This document shows positions 41,444 through 45,479 of a DNA stretch of 45,479 nucleotides, piece by piece. The translations under genes and the position numbers were made by a program. Each line of letters opens with the position of its first letter. The stretch's first letter is position 1. This DNA is from CAZCEC01 sp964497615 (GTDB lineage: Bacteria > Chloroflexota > Anaerolineae > Anaerolineales > UBA6663), in NCBI GenBank assembly GCA_964497615.1, contig CAZCEC010000052.1, positions 1 through 45,479 on the forward strand, in the 5' to 3' direction. The notes under the pieces are model-generated. The model was not told the DNA's origin. It was given only the letters and a program-made list of their open reading frames with translations, and made no database searches.

Positions 41444-41475
41444 TTCGTCCTTCGTCTTTCGTCCTTCGTCTGTCT
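41444..41475 (+). repeat. TTCGTCY heptamer repeat, copy F
   Basis: Four units (TTCGTCC, TTCGTCT, TTCGTCC, TTCGTCT) ending six bases before the rtcB -35 box. Confidence 0.85.
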
Positions 41476-41480
41476 GCCCA

Positions 41481-41509
41481 TTGCCCTCCCGCCCCCGGCC
41501 CGTTAGAAT
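41481..41509 (+). promoter_or_regulatory. promoter TTGCCC-N17-TAGAAT of rtcB
   Basis: Good -10 and 17-base spacing, 50 bases before ATG 41560; ribosome site AGGAAG at 41548-41553. Confidence 0.6.
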
Positions 41510-41559
41510 ACCTCTAGCGGGCCGGCCCTCTTTTGGCGCCCCCGCTCAGGAAGCGCCGC

Positions 41560-44538
41560 ATGACCCTGCATAAGCACAACCTCAACCGGCTGTCGCGCGA
41601 GGTATGGGAGATCCCCGTCACCCACAACGCCCTCATGCGCGTGCCGGTGCACATCTACGCCGACGACCGGCTCATAGAAGACGCCCTGGGCGACGAGTCC
41701 CTCCAGCAGGCCATCAACGTCGCCTGCCTGCCCGGCCTCGTCGGCCAGGTGGTCGTCATGCCGGACGTCCATCAAGGCTACGGCATGCCCATTGGCGGCG
41801 TCATGGCCTCCCGCCTGCCGGATGGCATCATCTCGCCCGGCGCTGTGGGTTATGACATTAATTGCCTCACGGGCGACAGCCGGGTGCTGCACGCCTTCGG
41901 ATACTATCGGCGCATCGACCATCTACGCTCCGATTGGAGCCAGGCCCAACTGCGGGCACAGAACTTTGCTCAACAGGCCCCTGCCGAGGCGCGCCCCGTG
42001 CGCTACCTCCACATGCCGCCAACTCAGCCTGTCCTGAAATTGACCACGGAGGCCGGCTTTACCATCCAGGCCACCGGCGATCATCCCTTCTGGACACCTG
42101 ACGGCATGGTACCGGTAGGAAAGCTGGACCCCGGCCAGCGCGTCGCCCTCTACCCCTTCGCAGGCGTGGCCTTCGAACCGCCCAGCCCTCAGGTCGTTGT
42201 GGACGGCGCCAGCGTGGAACAAGCACTTCACGCCCTCGGCAAGAGCAACGCTGGCCAGGGCATTGCGCAAGCCGTCAATCAGCTTGTCAAACGTGGCCTG
42301 CTGCCGCTGCGCTATGACTCACCTCACATGCCGCTCCTCGCCCGCTTGGCCGGCTTCCTGTTCGGTGACGGCCATGTCAGTTTCAGCGGCCGGTCGCGTC
42401 AGGGCCAGCTCGGCCTGTACGCCAGGCCGGAGGATCTGCCCGCCCTTCGCCGCGATATTGCCGCGCTAGGCTTTGGGTCGGTTCAGCAGTCGCGTGAGCG
42501 TTCGCATCAGATTCGCACCACCTACGCCGACTACGCATTCCGAACGACCGAGCACAGCCTCCATGTGCAGAGCACCGCCCTGGCCGCGCTGATGGCGGCC
42601 CTTGGAGTGCCAGCCGGTAACAAAGCCAGGCTCAACTATGGCCTGCCGCGCTGGCTGCGGGCAGCGCCACGCTGGCAGCAGCGCCTGTTCCTGGCCGCGT
42701 TCTTCGGGGCAGAACTCTCCAAGCCAAGCACCGTCACCGGCCTGGGGTACACCTTCACCGCGCCCACCGTTTCAATGAACAAGCGCGAGGGAAGTGTGGA
42801 GTCGGGCCTCGCCATGCTGCGCGAGCTGGCGGACCTGCTGGCCGGGTTTGGGATCGAGACTGTCTTCATTGCCCCGCGCCCGGAACAGCTCAATCAGGAC
42901 GGCAGCCGCTCCATCCGGTTGCGGCTGGGCATCGTGCCCCAAACTGATAACTTGATTCGGCTGTGGTCCTGCGTTGGCTTTGAATACAACCTGGGTCGGC
43001 AAGCGCAGGCCAATGCCGCGCTGGTCTACCTCCGGCACATACAGAAGCAGATTGCTGCGCGCGAAAGCGTCGCGGCACAGGCGCTGCGCCTGGCTGAAGC
43101 CGGCCAGCCCACACGTGCAATTGTTGCTCAACTCGCCGGTCCCGAAGCCAATGCGAGGTTCATCGAACGGTCGGTGTATGAGGGCCGCCGCACGCCGCCC
43201 CGGGTTCCGTTTGATTTCCCGACCTTTGCCGAGTTTCAGGCCGAGGCCGCCGGCCCCGGCCAGAGCGGCATGGTCTGGGACCGTATCGCCAGCATCGAAC
43301 CGGTGGAATACGACGGCGAAGTCTACGACTTCACCGTGGATCATCCCGACCACAACTTCATCGCCAATGGCTTTGTGGTGTCGAACTGCGGCGTCCGCCT
43401 CCTCGCCAGCGACATCGAAGCCGAGGCCGCCCAGCCCCACCTGGCCGACCTGGCCGACGCCCTCTATCGCAACTGCCCCAGCGGCGTGGGCGAGAAGGGG
43501 ACCGTCCCCCTCACCGTGGCCGAGTTGGACAAGGTCTGCCGCGATGGCGCGCGCTGGGCCCTGCGCGAAAACTTCGCCCATCCCGAGGACCTGGCCCGCA
43601 CCGAAGAAAGCGGCCGCCTCGACGGCGCCGAGCCGTCGGCGGTGAGCCCGCGCGCCAAGGAGCGCGGCCGCGGCCAACTCGGCACCCTCGGCGCCGGCAA
43701 CCACTTCATCGAGGTGGACGTGGTGGACCAGGTGTTTGACGCGGAGGCCGCCCGCGTGTTGGGCTTGGCCGAGGGCCGCCTGGCGGTGCAGATCCACTGC
43801 GGGTCGCGCGGCTTCGGGCACCAGGTCTGCACCGACTATGTGCAGGAGTTCCAGGGCGCGGTCAAGCGCTACGGCATCCACCTCCCCGACCGGGAACTGG
43901 TGTGCGCGCCCCTAAACTCGCCCGAGGGCCAGCGCTACCTGGGCGCCATGAAGGCCGCCGCCAACTTCGCCTTCTGCAACCGCCAGGTGCTGGCCCACCA
44001 CATCCGCCGCAGCTTCGAGCAGGCCCTCTCGCGCCATCTGCCGGACTGGAGCCTGCGCCAGGTCTACGACATCGCCCACAACATGGCCAAGGTCGAGACG
44101 CATACCGTCGGCGGCCAACGGGTGCGCGTGTGCGTCCACCGCAAGGGCGCCACCCGCGCCTTTGGCCCCGGCTTCGAGGGCCTCCCGGAAGACTACCGCC
44201 CGCTGGGCCAACCCGTCCTCGTGCCCGGCTCGATGGGCACCGCCAGTTGGGTGCTGCTCGGCACGGAAGGCAGCATGGCCCAGTCCTTTGGCTCCACCTG
44301 CCACGGCGCTGGCCGCGTCATGAGCCGGTCGCGCGCCAAGCGCGAAATCCGCGGCGACGCCCTCCGGCGCGACCTGGAGACCGGCGGCATCCGCGTCCGC
44401 GCCGGCTCGCTCCCCGGCCTGGCCGAGGAAGCTCCCCGCGCCTACAAGGACGTGGATCAGGTCATCGAAGTCGTCTCGCGCGCCGGCATCGCCAAGAAAG
44501 TGGCACGGCTGCGGCCGGTCGCCGTCATCAAAGGATGA
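41560..44538 (+). CDS. rtcB: RtcB RNA ligase precursor, interrupted by an intein
   Basis: 992-residue precursor; the spliced ligase would have 484 residues, the size of long archaeal-type RtcB. It joins 2',3'-cyclic phosphate or 3'-phosphate ends to 5'-OH RNA with GTP and Mn2+. All active-site features remain: VVMPDVHQGYGMPIGGVMA, Asp-Ile-Asn-Cys (the Cys is the first residue after the intein, number 610), GAGNHFIEV, IHCGSRGFGHQV, YDIAHNMAKVE, and the guanylylated His in STCHGAGRVMSRS. Residues 102-609 are an intein. Start ATG 41560 with AGGAAG; the TTG-initiated extension to 41533 is not needed. Works with the archease upstream; the nitrilase gene follows closely. Confidence 0.95.
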   Translation: MTLHKHNLNRLSREVWEIPVTHNALMRVPVHIYADDRLIEDALGDESLQQAINVACLPGLVGQVVVMPDVHQGYGMPIGGVMASRLPDGIISPGAVGYDINCLTGDSRVLHAFGYYRRIDHLRSDWSQAQLRAQNFAQQAPAEARPVRYLHMPPTQPVLKLTTEAGFTIQATGDHPFWTPDGMVPVGKLDPGQRVALYPFAGVAFEPPSPQVVVDGASVEQALHALGKSNAGQGIAQAVNQLVKRGLLPLRYDSPHMPLLARLAGFLFGDGHVSFSGRSRQGQLGLYARPEDLPALRRDIAALGFGSVQQSRERSHQIRTTYADYAFRTTEHSLHVQSTALAALMAALGVPAGNKARLNYGLPRWLRAAPRWQQRLFLAAFFGAELSKPSTVTGLGYTFTAPTVSMNKREGSVESGLAMLRELADLLAGFGIETVFIAPRPEQLNQDGSRSIRLRLGIVPQTDNLIRLWSCVGFEYNLGRQAQANAALVYLRHIQKQIAARESVAAQALRLAEAGQPTRAIVAQLAGPEANARFIERSVYEGRRTPPRVPFDFPTFAEFQAEAAGPGQSGMVWDRIASIEPVEYDGEVYDFTVDHPDHNFIANGFVVSNCGVRLLASDIEAEAAQPHLADLADALYRNCPSGVGEKGTVPLTVAELDKVCRDGARWALRENFAHPEDLARTEESGRLDGAEPSAVSPRAKERGRGQLGTLGAGNHFIEVDVVDQVFDAEAARVLGLAEGRLAVQIHCGSRGFGHQVCTDYVQEFQGAVKRYGIHLPDRELVCAPLNSPEGQRYLGAMKAAANFAFCNRQVLAHHIRRSFEQALSRHLPDWSLRQVYDIAHNMAKVETHTVGGQRVRVCVHRKGATRAFGPGFEGLPEDYRPLGQPVLVPGSMGTASWVLLGTEGSMAQSFGSTCHGAGRVMSRSRAKREIRGDALRRDLETGGIRVRAGSLPGLAEEAPRAYKDVDQVIEVVSRAGIAKKVARLRPVAVIKG
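41863..43386 (+). mobile_element. LAGLIDADG homing-endonuclease intein in RtcB, 508 residues
   Basis: Precise borders: it begins with Cys102 (CLTGDSRVLH, block A) and ends with HNFIANGFVVSN at Asn609, before extein Cys610. Block B is TGDHPFWT (Thr172, His175), block F VYDFTVDHPDHNF. The endonuclease has the two LAGLIDADG-like helices LARLAGFLFGDG (Asp270) and RLFLAAFFGAE (Glu385), both with the catalytic acid. The penultimate residue is Ser608 instead of the usual His. It lies between Asn and the Mn-binding Cys of RtcB, so the host enzyme cannot work unspliced. Codon use looks less GC-extreme than in the exteins (by eye). Confidence 0.93.
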
Positions 44539-44541
44539 TGT

Positions 44542-45424
44542 GTGATCACCGCCGCTATCCAGCTTTTCGCCACGCCGTTCGAAGTCGAGCGCAACCTGGA
44601 AACGGCCGCGCGCCTGGCGCGCCAGGCAGCCTCGCATGGCGCGCGCCTCATCGTCCTGCCCGAGCTGTTCAACACCGGCTACGCCTACTCTCCCCGCCTC
44701 ACCGCCACCGCCGAGCCGCCCGATGGCCACACCGTCTGCCGGCTGCTGGCCCTGGCCGCCGAGCTTGACGCCTGGCTGGGCGGCACGCTCCTCTTGCACG
44801 ACGGCGGCGAGGTCTTCAACACCTTTGTCCTCGCCGGACCCAAGGGCCAACTCCATCGCTACGCCAAGCGCCACCCGTTCCTGTGGGAGGGCTGCTACTT
44901 CGCCCCCGGCCGTTTACCCTTCATCGCCGAATCGGACCTGGGCCGCCTGGGAGTGATGATCTGCTGGGACCTCGCCCACCCCCGCGTCTGGGCCGATTAC
45001 GCCGGCCGCGTGGACCTCATCCTGCTGGCCTCGTCGCCCCCGCGCCTCCATCGTGCCGTGCTCAACTTCCCGCGCGGCCGCAAGGTCTACACCGCCCAAC
45101 TGCTCCCGGCGCTGGTCAAACAGCGCGCTGCTCTCGACAACCTGTACGGCGCCTACGTGGGCCAATGCGCCGCGGCGCTGGGCGTGCCCGTCATCCATTC
45201 CGTGATGACCGGCCGCTTCGTGGCGCAGTTGCCCCTGGCGCGCCTGAGCTTCCTCGGCTTCGCCGCGTTCCAGCCGCGCTACTGGTCGTGGACCCCCGAG
45301 GCGCATCTGGCCTCGCTGCGCGCCACCTTCTACGGCACCACCGCCATCTACGACTCCGCCGGGGCCGTTGCCGCCCGCGCCAGCAGCGATGAAGGCCTCG
45401 CCGTCGCCGGCCTCACCCTGCCTG
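44542..45424 (+). CDS. carbon-nitrogen hydrolase (nitrilase superfamily), C-terminus lost at contig end
   Basis: GTG start at 44542, three bases after the rtcB stop. The catalytic triad is Glu41 (IVLPELFNTGYAY), Lys109 (YAKRHPFLWE) and Cys141 (LGVMICWDLAHP). The family includes amidases, ureidopropionases and nitrilases that act on non-peptide C-N bonds; which one is unknown. The block VDLILLASSPPRLHRAVLNF and the extra PRYWSWTPEAH segment are unlike the short plant-type amidases. The frame stays open through the terminal C run, which would encode only Pro and is almost certainly not genuine. Confidence 0.88.
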
Positions 45425-45479
45425 CCCCCCCCCCCCCCCCCCCCCCCCGCCCCCCCCCCCCCCCCCCCCCCCCCCCCCC
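45425..45479. other. poly-C run at the contig end, probable assembly artefact
   Basis: 54 C and one G (45449) in 55 bases. On the other strand this is poly-G, the typical no-signal product of two-colour sequencing chemistry, so the nitrilase end and the contig end here should not be trusted. Confidence 0.85.

Overview
The window is a gene-dense, very GC-rich bacterial chromosome segment, probably a metagenome contig. It most resembles Chloroflexota, possibly the Anaerolineae/Caldilineae side. Reasons are the mix of families (YfhO-type membrane protein, archease with a long-type RtcB, PadR-linked membrane protein, CPBP protease), lipoproteins with a Leu-Ala-Cys lipobox followed by Thr/Pro-rich linkers, and spacers full of short word-like tandem repeats. 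This placement is inference; no rRNA, tRNA, CRISPR array, phage or transposase was seen.

Layout. 1-6201 (minus): one likely operon reading leftwards, small conserved protein, CoA-binding protein, YfhO-like membrane protein, MFS transporter, ABC exporter (cut by the window edge). 6226-8936 (plus): STAS protein, cystathionine gamma-synthase/lyase, D-2-hydroxyacid dehydrogenase. 8945-10084 (minus): an ECF-type sigma factor fused to a bifunctional-nuclease domain. 10306-14900 (plus): purE, purK, rlmD, then a response regulator overlapping a Tat-exported solute-binding-like protein. 15007-20692 (minus): a degenerate receiver-GAF protein, a receiver-GAF-PAS-histidine kinase, SurE, M20 peptidase. 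20838-23183 (plus): DnaJ-like co-chaperone and HtrA-type lipoprotein protease. 23245-29094 (minus): PadR regulator, membrane protein, secreted alpha/beta hydrolase, ABC-2 ATPase and permease, then recF under its own promoter. 29216-30760 (minus): CPBP protease and uridine-kinase-like protein. 30841-32136 (plus): isocitrate dehydrogenase. 32143-33267 (minus): a lipoprotein with a duplicated domain. 33626-39209 (plus): AbrB/PIN toxin-antitoxin pair, VOC protein, SMP-30 lactonase, S9 peptidase, sugar isomerase/epimerase-like protein, SDR dehydrogenase. 39315-40349 (minus): a lipoprotein with a long Asp/Gln tract. 40474-45424 (plus): archease, single-domain receiver, RtcB RNA ligase interrupted by a LAGLIDADG intein, and a nitrilase-family hydrolase. 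The last 55 bases are an almost pure C run, probably an assembly artefact.

The strongest points are: the intein placed immediately before the metal-binding Cys of RtcB; the sigma-factor/nuclease fusion; a sensor paralogue that has lost both phospho-acceptors (Asp to Cys, His to Gln); a dispersed 7-bp repeat (TTCGTCY type) that has been read into the C-termini of two unrelated proteins; a perfect 20-bp inverted repeat next to recF; and many genes whose -10 box lies only 6-9 bases from the ATG, suggesting frequent leaderless transcription.
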